From assembly GCF_003255815.1 (NCBI RefSeq), contig NC_037668.1:61591500-61655499 (forward strand): a DNA stretch of 64,000 bases. Reading direction: 5' to 3'. Both the position numbers and the translations under genes were made by a program. The stretch comes from Theropithecus gelada. Lineage: Eukaryota > Chordata > Mammalia > Primates > Cercopithecidae. Numbering within the stretch: the first letter of the stretch is position 1; every line of letters starts with the position of its first letter. Under the pieces are notes generated by a model. That model made no database searches and was not told where the DNA came from. It worked only from the letters and a program-made list of their open reading frames with translations. Shown here piece after piece: positions 21,451-32,514 of this stretch.

Positions 21451-22154
21451 GCTGCGACTGCTGCAGGTATGCAGACCCAATGGGTCAGCAGACACAAAAG
21501 CATTCAGCAGCCTATAAATTCCCGTGCATGGGTGAGGGGTTAGTGATTGCCTAGCAGAGGACCTGGCACTTCTTCCTACTCCAACATAATTGAAAATTCC
21601 CTTTATGCGTGTTGAGGGAAGTCCTTATCTCCCATCCATCCAGGAGAGGACACTTCTGGTTTCTTTCTCTCCTCCCTGTCCCTGCCCTTATTTGTTCCTC
21701 AAGAAAAAGAGTAGCAACTAGTTATCAAGAACCTGCTATCTATCAAGTGCTTTTTATTAGGAACAGGGTCACTACAGCAATAGTAAAAGGGGCTGACTCT
21801 TGCATTTTGTTCTGACTGAATCTGCCTTGTAGGGGGGAAAATACACCATCCCTTCCCTGTGGCCCACCTTTTCCCTGTGTGGCCAGCTGGGTCAATCTGG
21901 TCAGCCTTGCCCCACGAGTTTAACGGTCTCCTCTTTGGGAGGAAGATGAGAAGCCCCACCCATTTTCCATCCTGGCCTTGTCATAGTCCCACACTTCTGG
22001 GAGCCTGTCTAGAAATGAATCAAGCTGGTTCTTTGAGTTCTATTGGGTGAGTTATCTTTGCATCTCATCCTTCCTTGATTTAGAACTCACATGGGAGCTG
22101 GGGTGAGTCTTAAGCCCCCTAACCTCTTGCTGTCCATCTTTAGAGGTTTTTTAC
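21451..22154. other. Unclassified, with a weak L2/MIR-like scrap
   Basis: 21715-21800 ('aacctgctatctatcaagtg') may be an antisense L2 or MIR end. The rest is unrecognised. Confidence 0.35.
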
Positions 22155-22700
22155 AAATTCCAGGTAGCAGATGGCCCCCAAGGTGACTCCCAACAATCCT
22201 CTAGCATCTGGTGTTCATGCCTTTGTGTATTCCCATCACCTTTGGTATGAGTGAGGCCTGTGATTTGCCTCTCACCAACAGAACATGAAAAAGGGGATGG
22301 GATGTCACAACCATGATTATGCTACATTGTGTAAGACTCCGTCTTAGCAGATTAGAGATACGTTCTGCTGGCAGGCTTGATGAAGGAAGGGGCCATGTTG
22401 GAGAAGCCATGTGTAAAGGAATTGAAGTTGGCCTCTGGGATGAAACGCCTGCCTCTAGAATCTGAGGGTAGCCTCCACCTGACATCCACCTACCAGATAC
22501 CTGAATGAGCTTGGAATTGATCCCCCTCCAGATGAGAATGCAGCCCCGCCATCACTTGACAGCAACTTTTTGAAACCCTGCACAGAGGACCCACAAGGCC
22601 ATACCCAGACTCCCGACCCACAGAAACTGAGAAAGTATATGTGTGTTATTTTAGGCTACTGAGTTGGTGACAATTTTATAATTGTGGTTAACTATAACTG
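22155..22700 (+). mobile_element. LTR-like repeat, MaLR/MLT1 group
   Basis: Same family pattern as 11420-11985: 'gcaggcttgatgaaggaagg', 'tacctgaatgagcttggaat', 'ctccagatgagaatgcagcc', 'ctcccgacccacagaaactg', then a 'tgtgttattttaggctactg' end. The 5' part is diverged. Confidence 0.65.
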
Positions 22701-23019
22701 TGATTGTTGGTAATTTTGATAATTTATCTGGAACAATAGGAAACTCATGCACCCAGCTTGTTCTGGGACTTTACCACCTTGATGCTACTTCTTCAGGCCT
22801 CTGCTAGCCTTCAACCTTGTCGGTCACATGTCCCCCTTGGCATGTTCTGGATACATCCTGTCTGTTCTCTAGCTCTCTGGAGCAGGGCCTGTAAGTCACT
22901 CCCAACGTTGTTCACTTAGAGGTGATAATTGAAACGGTGGGAGTCAGTGAGATCACAGGAGAAAGAGCATGATCAGAGAAGAACAAAACAAGGATCAAAC
23001 CCTGGAGAATGGCCGCACT
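22701..23019. other. Unclassified unique sequence
   Basis: No repeat or gene recognised. Confidence 0.4.
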
Positions 23020-23291
23020 GTTCAAGGCAGCTGGTCTGAATTGAAATGTGCTTTAAGCATAATACACGCACCCAATTTCAAAGACAGTATGAAAGCAACA
23101 ATGTAAAATATCGCATTTTACATTGGTTACACTTTTAAATAGTAATATATTGAACAGATGGGGTTAAATAAAGTATACTACTGGATTTGATTCACCTGTT
23201 TCTTAGTCTTTTAACATGGCTACTAGAAATTTAAAATTATAGGCATGGCTCACATTTGAGGTTTAGATCACATTTCTACTAGACAGTGCAA
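23020..23291 (+). mobile_element. hAT-like DNA transposon relic
   Basis: 'ttgaaatgtgctttaagcat', 'ttcacctgtttcttagtctt', 'catggctactagaaatttaa' and the terminal 'tttctactagacagtgca' follow a common human hAT-type MER element whose ends read 'ctgtccaatacagtagccac'. The 5' terminus is not visible. A 10-bp perfect stem (23100-23109 with 23115-23124) is inside. Confidence 0.6.
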
Positions 23292-23301
23292 TGGATGGAT
23301 G

Positions 23302-23355
<54 letters not shown>

Positions 23356-23372
23356 TAGATTGATTGATTTTG
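23292..23372. repeat. Compound microsatellite (ATGG)(ATAG)(AG)n(ATAG)(ATTG)
   Basis: About 21 AG units (23309-23351) are flanked by GGAT/ATAG units on the left and ATAG then ATTG units on the right. Confidence 0.96.
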
Positions 23373-23513
23373 AAATTATTTATTGAGTAGTTACACATGC
23401 CATGCACTATGCTAAGTGATTTACAATACTACCTCAATGGACCCTACCTTCAACCTTGTGAATTAGGCATTATTATTTCCATTTTACACATGTGAAAGTT
23501 AAGGTTTTGAGAG
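23373..23513 (-). mobile_element. MIR SINE, antisense, running into a tandem array
   Basis: 'ttattgagtagttacacatg', 'catgcactatgctaagtgat', 'attatttccattttacacat' are the MIR complement. It continues into the first unit of the array at 23514. Confidence 0.92.
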
Positions 23514-23985
23514 GTAAGTGACTTTCCTGAGATCACACTAAGAATTCATGAAAAGGCAGAAATTCAAAGCCAGGTCCATCTGACTCCAAAGCCTGTGCTC
23601 TTAGCCACTGTGCTGGCTGGCTCCTTGGATGAATGAATGAATGAGTGTGTATGCTTCAGATTGTAAGTGACTTTCCTGAGATCACACTAAGAATCCATGA
23701 AAAGGCAGAAATTCAAAGCCAGTCCCATCTGACTCCAAAGCCTGTGCTCTTAGCCACTGTGCTGGCTGGCTCCTTGGATGAATGAATGAATGACTGACTG
23801 AATGAATGAGTATGTATGCTTCAGATTGTAAGTGACTTTCCTGAGATCACACTAAGAATTCATGAAAAGGTAGACATTCAAAGCTTGGTCCATCTGACTC
23901 CAAAGCCTGTGCTCTTAGCCACTATGCTGGCTGGCTCATTAGATGAATGAATACATGAGTGAGTAAGTGTGTATGCTCCAGATGG
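23514..23985. repeat. Three-copy tandem array derived from a MIR end
   Basis: Units start at 23514, 23663 and 23828 with 'gtaagtgactttcctgagat'. Lengths are about 149, 165 and 158 bp. Each contains MIR-antisense words ('ccaaagcctgtgctcttagc'), a GAATGA run of variable length, and a linker 'gtatgcttcagattgtaagt'. Units 1 and 2 differ at a few bases; unit 3 is more diverged. Confidence 0.96.
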
Positions 23986-24504
23986 TGAAGAAAGGTGGAA
24001 CAGTTTCAGCTCTTACACACCAGACCTCTAGGCAACAGTAGGCCCTGTGTGGTGATGGTGCCCAAGACTCAATCCCCTCCCTCTTTTTCTCCCTCCCTCA
24101 GGAATCCCTGTGTCTGCAATCACTAATCCCACCCTCATTTCAGATCTTGCCCATTGTCTCTGTTCCCGTAAAGTAAGGCCAGCTTGTGGGATCTCATAGT
24201 GACACCCAATGGCACCCAAGACTGAGCTCAGGCCTGGGCACCCAGGAGCAGATGATACTATAGGTGCTCTCCTGGCACATTCCTGACCCCCGCCCTTCCT
24301 GGCAGGAAAGATCAGATGCCCACTCAACAGGGCAGCTCTCCTTCCCAGCCCATTCCATCCTCAGAAGGGAGATGGCTTCCTCTGAGGCTCATCCCCAGCC
24401 TTCAGGGCCTACCTGAGTCCAGGTGTGTGCAGGGACAGGGATGGGCCCCCGGGGAGGGGTCCCTATGTCCATATGTATCCACTTGCTCCCTCCTGCTTCC
24501 CTGA
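23986..24504. other. Unclassified, GC-moderate unique sequence
   Basis: No repeat or gene recognised. Confidence 0.4.
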
Positions 24505-24615
24505 GCCTCAGGGCAGGCAGGTGCTTTTCCAGGTCACTTAACTGGTAAGTGGCAAACTCTGGATTTGAATCCAGTTCTGTGTAACTCCCGAATGTGTGCT
24601 CTGTTTACCATAACC
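24505..24615 (-). mobile_element. MIR SINE fragment, antisense
   Basis: 'ttccaggtcacttaactggt', 'gtggcaaactctggatttga', 'cagttctgtgtaactcc' are MIR complement. Confidence 0.8.
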
Positions 24616-24639
24616 TATGCTGCCTCTCTCCTCAACCAA

Positions 24640-24835
24640 CCATCTGCATTGTTGCTTAATTCCCTCTGCCTCAGTTTCCTCATCAGTAAAATCAGGATGA
24701 TAACAATCAGGTTGCTGGGAGGATTAATTGGGGTAGTGCATATAAAAAGCTTAGCACAGTGCCTGGCACAACATAAACACTCAGCAAATGAGAGCAATGA
24801 TCATTACCAGAACCATTATCATTATCATTATGGCA
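24640..24835 (+). mobile_element. MIR SINE, sense
   Basis: 'ctgcctcagtttcctcatca', 'tgctgggaggattaattggg', 'agcttagcacagtgcctggc', 'cataaacactcagcaaatga'. It forms an inverted pair with the MIR just upstream. Confidence 0.93.
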
Positions 24836-25660
24836 GCCCTTGCGGTGTCTGCTGGGACTGGTGGGAAGTCACTGGCAGTTAAGAGGATCTCCTTCAACGT
24901 TTCTGGCATGGCCAAGGACACCTTCCTGGAGTGCAAGACTCGCAACTAACATGCGGTGGATGAACACCAGCCTTTGTCCTCCCTCGAGGCTCCACCTGGG
25001 CCACATTAGCCATGACCTCCAGACTCCCTGAGGCCGGCAGAAGTGTCTCACGTGCATGGGTGAGCCAGTGTGGTGGCTTCATGGAAATCAACGCCTGTGA
25101 CCAATCTTCCTCCAGCCTCACGGGTGGGGTAGCCACTGGGTCCAGCCCTGACACTGCTCACAGGCTGGGACATCTGCATGGCCTCGGGAAACATCGTGCC
25201 TGGCCCAGGTCTGTCCCCTGATCCTGGTTGCTTCAGCTTTTGTGCAAAGCCAGACACATTCCAATGTCTTTTCTGCACTGTGCGTGGGTGAGAGCAGAGC
25301 CACCAGCTTCCGAGCAGCTCTGGGAGTCACATCCTCGTGAAAGGACAGAGCTGGGTTTTCCCCGTGGAGCACAGTGGCAAGCAGCTGATTACTTCTTGGC
25401 CTTTTCTGCAAGCTTGGGAAGGTCACGTGGGATTAGTTCAAGTGCCTTCGGTAGGTTGGGCGGGTGCCTGTTTTGGGAGGTGGGTGAGAGGGAGTGCCTC
25501 CAAGGAGCCCAAACTCTACCTGACTTCACCCTCTCAGCTTGGTTCCTCAGAGTGCCCTGGGAACCATGGAGAGTTGATGAGATCTATTCCTCTGAGTCTT
25601 CCAAAGAGGCAAAGGAGAATTTGGGTGGTTAGAGAGAGGCAGCACAACTGACTAAATCAC
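24836..25660. other. Unique segment with retained CpGs
   Basis: About 18 CpGs in 825 bp by eye, well above the repeat-rich surroundings, and no repeat recognised. Open frames overlap on both strands (for example + 25228-25632, 134 codons; - 25118-25426, 102 codons), which reflects low stop density in GC-rich DNA. It could be an exon or regulatory element, but no splice-bounded coding pattern convinces me. Confidence 0.35.
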
Positions 25661-26084
25661 AGCTGGATCCTTCTTCCGGCGGAAGACAAATACTTATAAT
25701 ATTGATATTTTCATCACTGGTACTCCCTAGGGAAGCTAGTCCTCACAGGACTGCTGCTTAGGAGGTGAAAGCATTGCTAACGTTCACGACAGCCACCCCT
25801 TAAGGATGTCCCAGCCTGGGGCAGGGACCGTGGGAGTGGGTGGTGGGTGGCTGCAGAAAGGGACTCCCTGGGGACTTCTGGACAGCAGAGCGGGCAGTGG
25901 GATGAACAGGGCTTGAGAGAATGGAGAAAAGAAAAAGGGGAATGTGGCCCAGCCCTTGCTGTCCCCGAGGCTAAGCCAGGTCCCTGTGATGCTTTCACAA
26001 CACAGTGCTGCTTTGTGGCTAGCACCATTAGAGTTCATAGTAATTCATTTATTTGATGATTATTTGATTCATAGTTTTAGATTC
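25661..26084. other. Unclassified unique sequence
   Basis: No repeat or gene recognised. Confidence 0.4.
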
Positions 26085-26580
26085 GACCACACTGGCAGGC
26101 TTAATAATACTCCTCACCCCTATCCAGAGATGTCCATGCCCTGATTTCCAGAACATGGAAATATGTTGCCTTACATGGCAAAAGAGACTTTACAGATATC
26201 ATTGAGTTAAGGATGAGATGGAGAGGTCATCCTGGATTATCCTGATGTGTCCAGTGTAATCACAAGGGTCCTTATAAGAGGGGGGCAGGAGGACTGGAGT
26301 CAGTAATAGGAGCTATGACCGTGGAAGTGGGAGATCAGAGTGATGGAAGGATGGGGCCATAAGCCAAGCAGGTGGCCTCTCCAAAGCTGGGAAAGGGAAG
26401 GAAACATAGTCTCCCCTAGAGCCTCCAGAGGGAATCGGCCCTGCCAACACTTGACTTTAGCTCAGTGAGACTGATTGTGGACTTCTGGCCTCTGGAACTG
26501 TAACAGAATAAATCTGTGCTGTCTTAAACCATTATGCTTGTAGAGATCTGTTACAGCGGCCATAGGAAACCAACACACAG
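26085..26580 (+). mobile_element. LTR-like repeat, MaLR/MLT1 group, well preserved
   Basis: 'ggaaatatgttgccttacat', 'ggcaaaagagactttacaga', 'atcacaagggtccttataag', 'cccctagagcctccagaggg', 'tggacttctggcctctggaa', 'acagaataaatctgtgctgt', and the terminal 'gttacagcggccataggaaa'. The complete word order of a common solo LTR-type repeat is present. Confidence 0.8.
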
Positions 26581-26689
26581 ACCACGACCTGCACAAGCGC
26601 AACTGACTCATCTACTGATGTTTCTCCAAGGCTCAGCACAGGACCCGAAGCAGCAGGATGAGCCTCACAGTTAAAAGACTAAGAGTCTC

Positions 26690-26815
26690 CATTCAGGCGT
26701 CTCCCTTGCAGACTGAGAGACGGCTAAGGTTCAGAGAGAGTAAGCCATCCATCCAAGGTTGCCCAGTTGCAAGCAGGTCTCAGCCTCTGACCCCAAGAGT
26801 CAGCTCCCAGCCACC
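26690..26815 (-). mobile_element. MIR SINE fragment, antisense
   Basis: 'gacggctaaggttcagagag', 'ccatccaaggttgcccagtt', 'gcaagcaggtctcagcctct' resemble the MIR complement. Confidence 0.6.
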
Positions 26816-27149
26816 CGTCCTGACCCAGGCCCTGTCTTTCTTTAACCCTCTACTCAACCAGATCCCAGGCCTAGCCCTGCCAGAATCCAGCCCTGCTAGG
26901 ATCTTCCCCTGCCCACACTATCTGCCTTAGGATGTGCTGGGCCTGTTGCCCAGCACGCTGGCATGTCCCCAAGCTGTGTTGACAGTAGGAAGAACACTCA
27001 ATGCCAGTAAGCAGACTCAGAGGAGAAGGCAGTGCAGACAGCTGAGAGGGGACATTGCCACCCATTAGGGAAGCCAAGGGGGCTTCCTGCACAGGAGATG
27101 GGGTCTGAAATGGCATAGGGGAAGCGTCAGCATAGAAGCTAAAGCTGGG
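26816..27149. other. Unclassified unique sequence
   Basis: No repeat or gene recognised. Confidence 0.4.
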
Positions 27150-27330
27150 TTTCATTATTCACTCATTCATTCAGATATTCATTTACTCCATGAACTGCCC
27201 CAGGCTCTGCAGACCCTGAGGGGATCCTGGGTTGAACCAGACAAGCTTCCTGCCCCAGGGGACTCCCAGGTCAGGGTATAAGGTAGCTGGGTGTGATAAC
27301 TGCAGTGAGAAGGTGAAGTGCACCTGGGGA
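27150..27330 (-). mobile_element. L2 LINE 3' end, antisense
   Basis: Starts 'attcactcattcattcagat', then 'ccccaggctctgcagaccct', 'cttcctgccccaggggactc' and 'gtgtgataactgcagtg', the L2 complement. Confidence 0.8.
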
Positions 27331-28194
27331 GATGATTCTCCTCTCCTCTTTCTCGCCTGCCTGTTAGTGCAGGAAAATGCACTTGAGGGTAGAAGGAGCC
27401 TAAGAGGACTGGTCAGGCACCCTGCCCTTTAGCACATAAGATCTGGCTGGGGAGACAGGACTCCCACATGAGAAAGGAAGAGCCCCCAGGGTGCCTGAGC
27501 AGGGACGGGCTCTCTAGGCAGATGCACTCAGGAGAAGGTGCCTTCTAGTTTGGGGAATGGGGAGTGACCAGGACAGAGCTCAGGTAAAAGGCTTGGTCTT
27601 TATAGGAAAGACGTCAACAAGCTGAGAGGAGTAGGAAGAGTCAAGGGATGAATCAGAATAATGGGCTGCTGCAGTTTGAGCACAGAACTGCCCTCTGCTT
27701 GGCCACGTGGATGTGCTGGCCACTTCCCTTCTTCTGCTTCAGCCCCTGCAAGGAGTCTGCAGAGCTGACAGCCCTGAGCAATGGCTTGGATGCTGTAAAC
27801 ACACATCATTCATTTGCCTACCTTAAGGGCAGCTTGTAAGTCTTTCTTTGTGTGTGTTTTCATCAAGAAGTAATCTTTACAACCACGAAAAATGTCCAAT
27901 AACATTTCTCTCCCTTAGCAAACATTCCCAGTATATCAAAGGCTCAAATACACAATGCAGCGGCTCATAGGGACAGGTGTTGGCGATAGCTTTACAGCAG
28001 CCTGCAAGAACTGTCTATTGGTCACGTGGGTTCGCACAAATCTCACATGGTTCCGGAAACTGATAACCCAGCAGCATACAGAGGAGATTCCTCCCACTGC
28101 TTGCTCATTCTGCCTTTCTTCTGGAAATGCTCCTCTGAGCCAGGCATGGGGCCAAGCACCAGGGACACGGACGTGAGCTAGTCAGGCTGTCCAC
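27331..28194. other. Unclassified unique sequence
   Basis: 27331-27560 may be decayed antisense L2. The rest holds nothing recognised. AT-rich words near 27860-27920 are unremarkable. Confidence 0.35.
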
Positions 28195-28370
28195 AAGGAG
28201 CAAGTTTTACTGAATGCTGTGTTAAGTGCTTTATCTGTTGCAAAAGTCCCAGAAGGTACTCCAACTATCCCCATTTTACAGATGAGGAAACTGAGACCTA
28301 GAGAAAGTTAAGTAACTTGCTTGATGTCCCGGGGCTAGTCAGTGGCAGAGGTGCTTTGCTTGCATGGAAC
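28195..28370 (-). mobile_element. MIR SINE, antisense
   Basis: 'gctgtgttaagtgctttatc', 'ccccattttacagatgagga', 'aactgagacctagagaaagt', 'ggggctagtcagtggcagag'. Confidence 0.93.
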
Positions 28371-29039
28371 TGTGAGTGTCCCAAGGTTAGAGGCTGAGAG
28401 TTATTCATCTCAGCACAGGACTCGATACAAAGCACACCTCAGGAGAACACTGGCAAGTGTCTGAGCATGAGCTTGAAAGCCAGGTAAGGCCCATCTCAGG
28501 ATCCAATTCCTACATTGCACATTAAAGCCTCCAAGTCCCACAGAGTGGAAGGAGTATCTCCAAGGAATGATCTTCTTAGGACTGGAGCTTCCTGGTCCCT
28601 TCTACAAGAGCGCACTCAGATGACTGCACACTTTCCATCTTTGAGTGTCCCTAATAAGGCACATGAAGAGGGTACTCTATGGACGGAACAGCCACCCTGA
28701 GCCAGGCATGATGCCAGACGCTTGATGCGTCCACCCAGTTCACCTCACAACACTCTGAAGCCAGGTACTTCCCACTGCACAAAGCTCGGCTCAGACTGCC
28801 CCTGGCTGGGCAAGTCCCACCCTTTCCTTCAGGAGGCTGGCCTCAGGCTAGGTGTAGGAATGAGGACTGGGAGGAGTCACTGTGTCTTTTTCCAGGGTCC
28901 ATGCCCAGCACCAGAGGGCCTGGCCTCTGAGGGTATCCAGCCTGCACTCAGACCTCCTCTGCAAGGTGCAATGGATCCAGGCGTACCCCTCACATAGACT
29001 GGAATCTACGTACTGTAATCAAAGGGCTCCTGACAGCTT
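28371..29039. other. Unclassified unique sequence
   Basis: No repeat or gene recognised. Confidence 0.4.
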
Positions 29040-29175
29040 TAGAGTCATGTATTTATTTTCTGTCTCCTGGGTTAGAGTACAAACAGTCTTTGTCTTGTTC
29101 ACTGCTATATCCCCAGTGCCTGGAACAGTATCGGGGACATAATACATGGTATTATTTTAAATAAATGAATAGATC
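29040..29175 (+). mobile_element. L2 LINE 3' end
   Basis: 'cttgttcactgctatatccc', 'cagtgcctggaacagtatcg', 'ttaaataaatgaatag' mark the L2 terminus. Confidence 0.9.
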
Positions 29176-29218
29176 CCTTTCAGAATTAGAAGACATTCAG
29201 TAGATCCCTCTCCCAAGT

Positions 29219-29246
29219 GTACACACACACACACACACACACACAA
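29219..29246. repeat. (CA)n microsatellite
   Basis: About 13 uninterrupted CA/AC units. Confidence 0.97.
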
Positions 29247-30429
29247 AAGAGTGCACAAATTTCCCAAGTCCACAGGTTAGGGAATCTCACACAAAGTCTG
29301 GCCATCCACCCGGATTCCTTCTGTAAATACGATTCCTGACAGCCAAAACATGGTTTATTCCAAGCAGAGATGATGCTACACAGGTGCCATCGAAAGGAAC
29401 CACCTGGGGGCCTCCCCTCTGTAGCAGGTGAAGGGCATCTGGAAGCTAGTGCAGCCTGGCTGGACTCCTCTGATGCTCCAGTGGCCTCTGCGGATGCTCT
29501 CTCTGTGCATGGCTGTGGGCCTGCTTTGGGGATGTTGAACTGAATCTGAGCTCTGCTTCCCTCTTGACAGGGAGAACCCAGCAGGTGGAACCAATGTAAT
29601 TCCCTGCTCCCTCCACCGTTGCCTCTAAGCATGGCTAATGAGTATACTTGACCTCACACGCTCACCCCAGCAGCTCCACAAATGTCACTCAAGATCCCTC
29701 CTGACATCCAAATGCAGGGGGCACCACATTTTACATTAAAAGTTATATCCTCACACATTTCATTTCTCTATTCTCAAAGGCAACTTGACGATCATTCCCA
29801 AACCTTTGATGCTGAGCCAAGGAACCTGGGCTGCTGTCTAACCTGAGTAGAATGTGCTGATTCGACTTTCAGAGGAAGCTCGGGATGGCTGCAGGTCTCC
29901 ATTTGCCATTGTGAGACCCAGAAGGGGAGCTCATCTGTCTTGGCTAAGGGCTGTGACCAGGGCCAGAGACATGCACAGGGTCAGTGGCAGGAGATGACTG
30001 AGGACTTGGTAAAATGGGTTTAAACAAAGGCTGATGGATCCAAAAGGGGGTGGTTGGGGATGAGGAAACAAAATCTCAAAACGCCCCTGGAGATTCTCAG
30101 CCTAGGGTGTAACTTTAGCCCTGGGGATCTGGCCTCTGGCCTCATTTCTTCCCTGGCTCCAACCCTACCATTGCAGCACTAACTCGGCAGGATGCGGGAT
30201 GCTCTCTCTGCCTTCCTGGTGCACCATCTGACCCAGGGATGTTCATAGAATCTATTCCAGCTCAGAGCAGGGCTGTGGCTCAGAAATCCCTGACCAAAGG
30301 CAGAAGCAATGGAGGCAACACCACCAGGGCATGATGCGAGTAGTCCAGGAAGGTCTCCTTATTCCAAATCTTTCCCGCTGCCCCATCCAAATGCCTGAGG
30401 TTCCACCACTAGAGAACCATTCTTTTGAT
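29247..30429. other. Unclassified unique sequence, about 1.2 kb
   Basis: No repeat recognised. A splice-acceptor-like string 'ttccctcttgacag' ends at about 29570 on +. A 148-codon minus frame (29186-29632) begins beside the CA repeat and has no domain. Neither is enough for a gene call. Confidence 0.4.
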
Positions 30430-30615
30430 GAGGCCTCTGGCTCTGCCACAATGTGACACTGGGCAACTTTGAACTGCTCATTGAACTCCTCATTGATAAG
30501 GTGGGACGCTAATACATTCCTCCTTGGGCTGTTTTAAAAGGTAAATGAAGGAATCCATATAGAGTTCCCAGCATAGTTCTTGGCATATGAAAGGTGTTCG
30601 ACTGATATTGGTTCT
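30430..30615 (+). mobile_element. MIR SINE, sense
   Basis: 'ctggctctgccacaatgtga', 'cactgggcaactttgaactg', 'gggctgttttaaaaggtaaa', 'ttcttggcatatgaaaggtg'. Confidence 0.85.
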
Positions 30616-30839
30616 TTACCCCCTCCCTTTAGGTTCCTCAAGTGTTGCAGAGTTCAGAGCTTTTCCAGAAAAGAAGTGGCAGTTTATGGGATATGGGGGA
30701 GGGTGTAGGGGAAACAGAGGACAGAAATTGATTCGCAGCCCATGCTGTTATTCAAGCAAAGAGGCAGAGAGGGACAAAAGTAGAAATGAAAGTTAAAGTT
30801 AGGAGGAGAAGGGTTAGGAAGTTAGCAAGAAAGAATGGA
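30616..30839. other. Unclassified purine-rich sequence
   Basis: Purine-rich on + (many 'agag', 'gggg'). No family recognised. Confidence 0.35.
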
Positions 30840-30960
30840 GGGAAACACTTCCACTTACTCTGAGCCAGATGCTGTCCAGGGTGCTGGAGGTAAAGAGCTG
30901 GCAGGGAATGACCCCCTTCCCATAGAACTCCCAGCCTGGCAGTTGGGCTGGGTGGGGAGT
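30840..30960 (-). mobile_element. L2 LINE fragment, antisense
   Basis: 'gagccagatgctgtccaggg', 'tgctggaggtaaagagctgg', 'cttcccatagaactcccagc' follow the L2 complement. Confidence 0.65.
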
Positions 30961-31016
30961 GGGCAGATGGGCAAACAGGCCCAGTGGGGGTGGGTGGTGA
31001 GGGAGGTGAGTGGGCA

Positions 31017-31217
31017 AGAATAGGACCCTGTAGGAACAGGAGATTCAACCCCATGAATGTTCAGATACCCTCCCTATTACCCAGCAAACTCTCCTCCGTC
31101 CATTCCTCCATCAGGGCAGAACAGGACTCTGTGGGAGCAGGAGATTCAACCCCATGAATGTTCAGATACCTTCCTTATTACCCAGAAAATCTCCTCTGTC
31201 CATCCCTCCATCAGGGC
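31017..31217. repeat. 100-bp tandem duplication
   Basis: 31017-31117 and 31118-31217 align over their length with roughly ten substitutions and a 1-bp gap (about 90% identity by eye). The shared core is 'gagattcaaccccatgaatg' then 'ttcagatacc'. Both end 'tccatcagggc'. The unit matches no repeat that I know. Confidence 0.95.
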
Positions 31218-31525
31218 AGTCTCTCTTAGGTCTCACCTGCTCAAAGCCTTCAGTGGTGCTCTGTTGCCTGCAGCCTAGATTCCAAGCAACTCCCAGGGAC
31301 CCTCAGGGCACCCCATGACCAATCCCCTGCCAACCCCGCACTGTACCTCCCCATCCTTTGCTGCAGCAGGAGCACTGAGCTGTACTCTTGCCACCTCCTG
31401 CTCCTGCTGCTGCCTCTGCCTAAGATGCCCTGCCCTGACCCAACCCTTCCACATGCTGACCTACAATGGTGGGACTGGAAGCCTCAACTCAGATGTCCCC
31501 TCTCCCCAGCCTTCCTCCTGGGCCA
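31218..31525 (+). mobile_element. L2 LINE fragment
   Basis: 'tcacctgctcaaagccttca', 'gtggtgctctgttgcctgca', 'actcttgccacctcctgctc', 'caactcagatgtcccctctc' follow L2 sense order. Confidence 0.75.
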
Positions 31526-31734
31526 TTTGTTTTTGGTCAGGACATAAAAGGATATAAATATTAAATTAGAAAAACATTGCAACGGCTTCTATAACCTACT
31601 GAAAGAGTCAACAGAAGCAGGCAGGAGGCCCGGTCGGGGCAGACACAATTCACAATGTGGGAAGGGCAGGCGTGAGGTGGAGCATCACCTCTAAGGCAGA
31701 CTAAGGCTTGCTGAGAGCTCATCTGGGCCAGCTG

Positions 31735-31945
31735 TGTCTAAAAACTTTTAAGTGTGTTGTTTATCCTTGCAGCAACTCAGCAAGGTGGAGACTTTATTAT
31801 TCCCATTATACGGATGAGGAACTTGAGGAAGAAAAAGGTTAAGCAATTTTCCCAAGGTCATGCAGGTACTGGGAAGGAGATGAGATTACAACACAGGAAG
31901 TCTGACTCCAGAGCCTGTACTCTTGGCCCCACTACATTCAGCATC
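31735..31945 (-). mobile_element. MIR SINE, antisense
   Basis: 'ttattcccattatacggatg', 'aggttaagcaattttcccaa', 'ctgactccagagcctgtact' are the MIR complement. Confidence 0.93.
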
Positions 31946-32029
31946 TCATTATGTCTGGTGCTTCAAATTTTGTCTTTGAGAAGCAGCTGGGTGTAATGGG
32001 ACAATATTCTATTATCCAACATAAGAGTC

Positions 32030-32410
32030 ATTATTTCATTCATTCTCAATATATTATTTAGCACCCACTGTGTTCCAGGCTCTGTGAATCTCTGGTGATT
32101 TGGTGCTGAGCACGACACACCATAGAGGGCAGACAGGTAGACCCACAACCCACTCCAGGGCGAGAAAGGTCATGCTGAGCTGTATAGACAGCCGTGGGAA
32201 CTCTGAGAGAAGGCATTTCAGCCAGACCTACAGGGTCAGGGTCAGGAAGGGCTTCCTGGGCAGAGTGAGGTCTAAGTTTGACACCTGAAGGATACACAGG
32301 AGTTAATCCAGAGAAGAGAAGGAAGAGTGCTCTAGGCGGAGAGAACAGCAGATGCAAAGGCCAGGAGAGGACACCGTATCTAAGAACTGTAGAAACTCAG
32401 AGTGGCTGGG
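32030..32410 (-). mobile_element. L2 LINE 3' segment, antisense
   Basis: 'cattcattctcaatatatta', 'actgtgttccaggctctgtg', 'caggaagggcttcctgggca', 'gtttgacacctgaaggatac', 'gagaacagcagatgcaaagg' in L2-complement order. Confidence 0.88.
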
Positions 32411-32514
32411 GTGATGCAAGAATGCTTAAGAGCCACCTAGCCCTGGCACAGACTCTTCTGTCTCTCCTGAGCCTGCTGCATCTTCAGCATCCTCATTGTT
32501 TCCAGGAATGAGAG

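Noticed and set aside
29550..29640. Possible exon after 'ttccctcttgacag'
   Set aside because: An acceptor-like string alone is common by chance; no donor, frame or conservation evidence.
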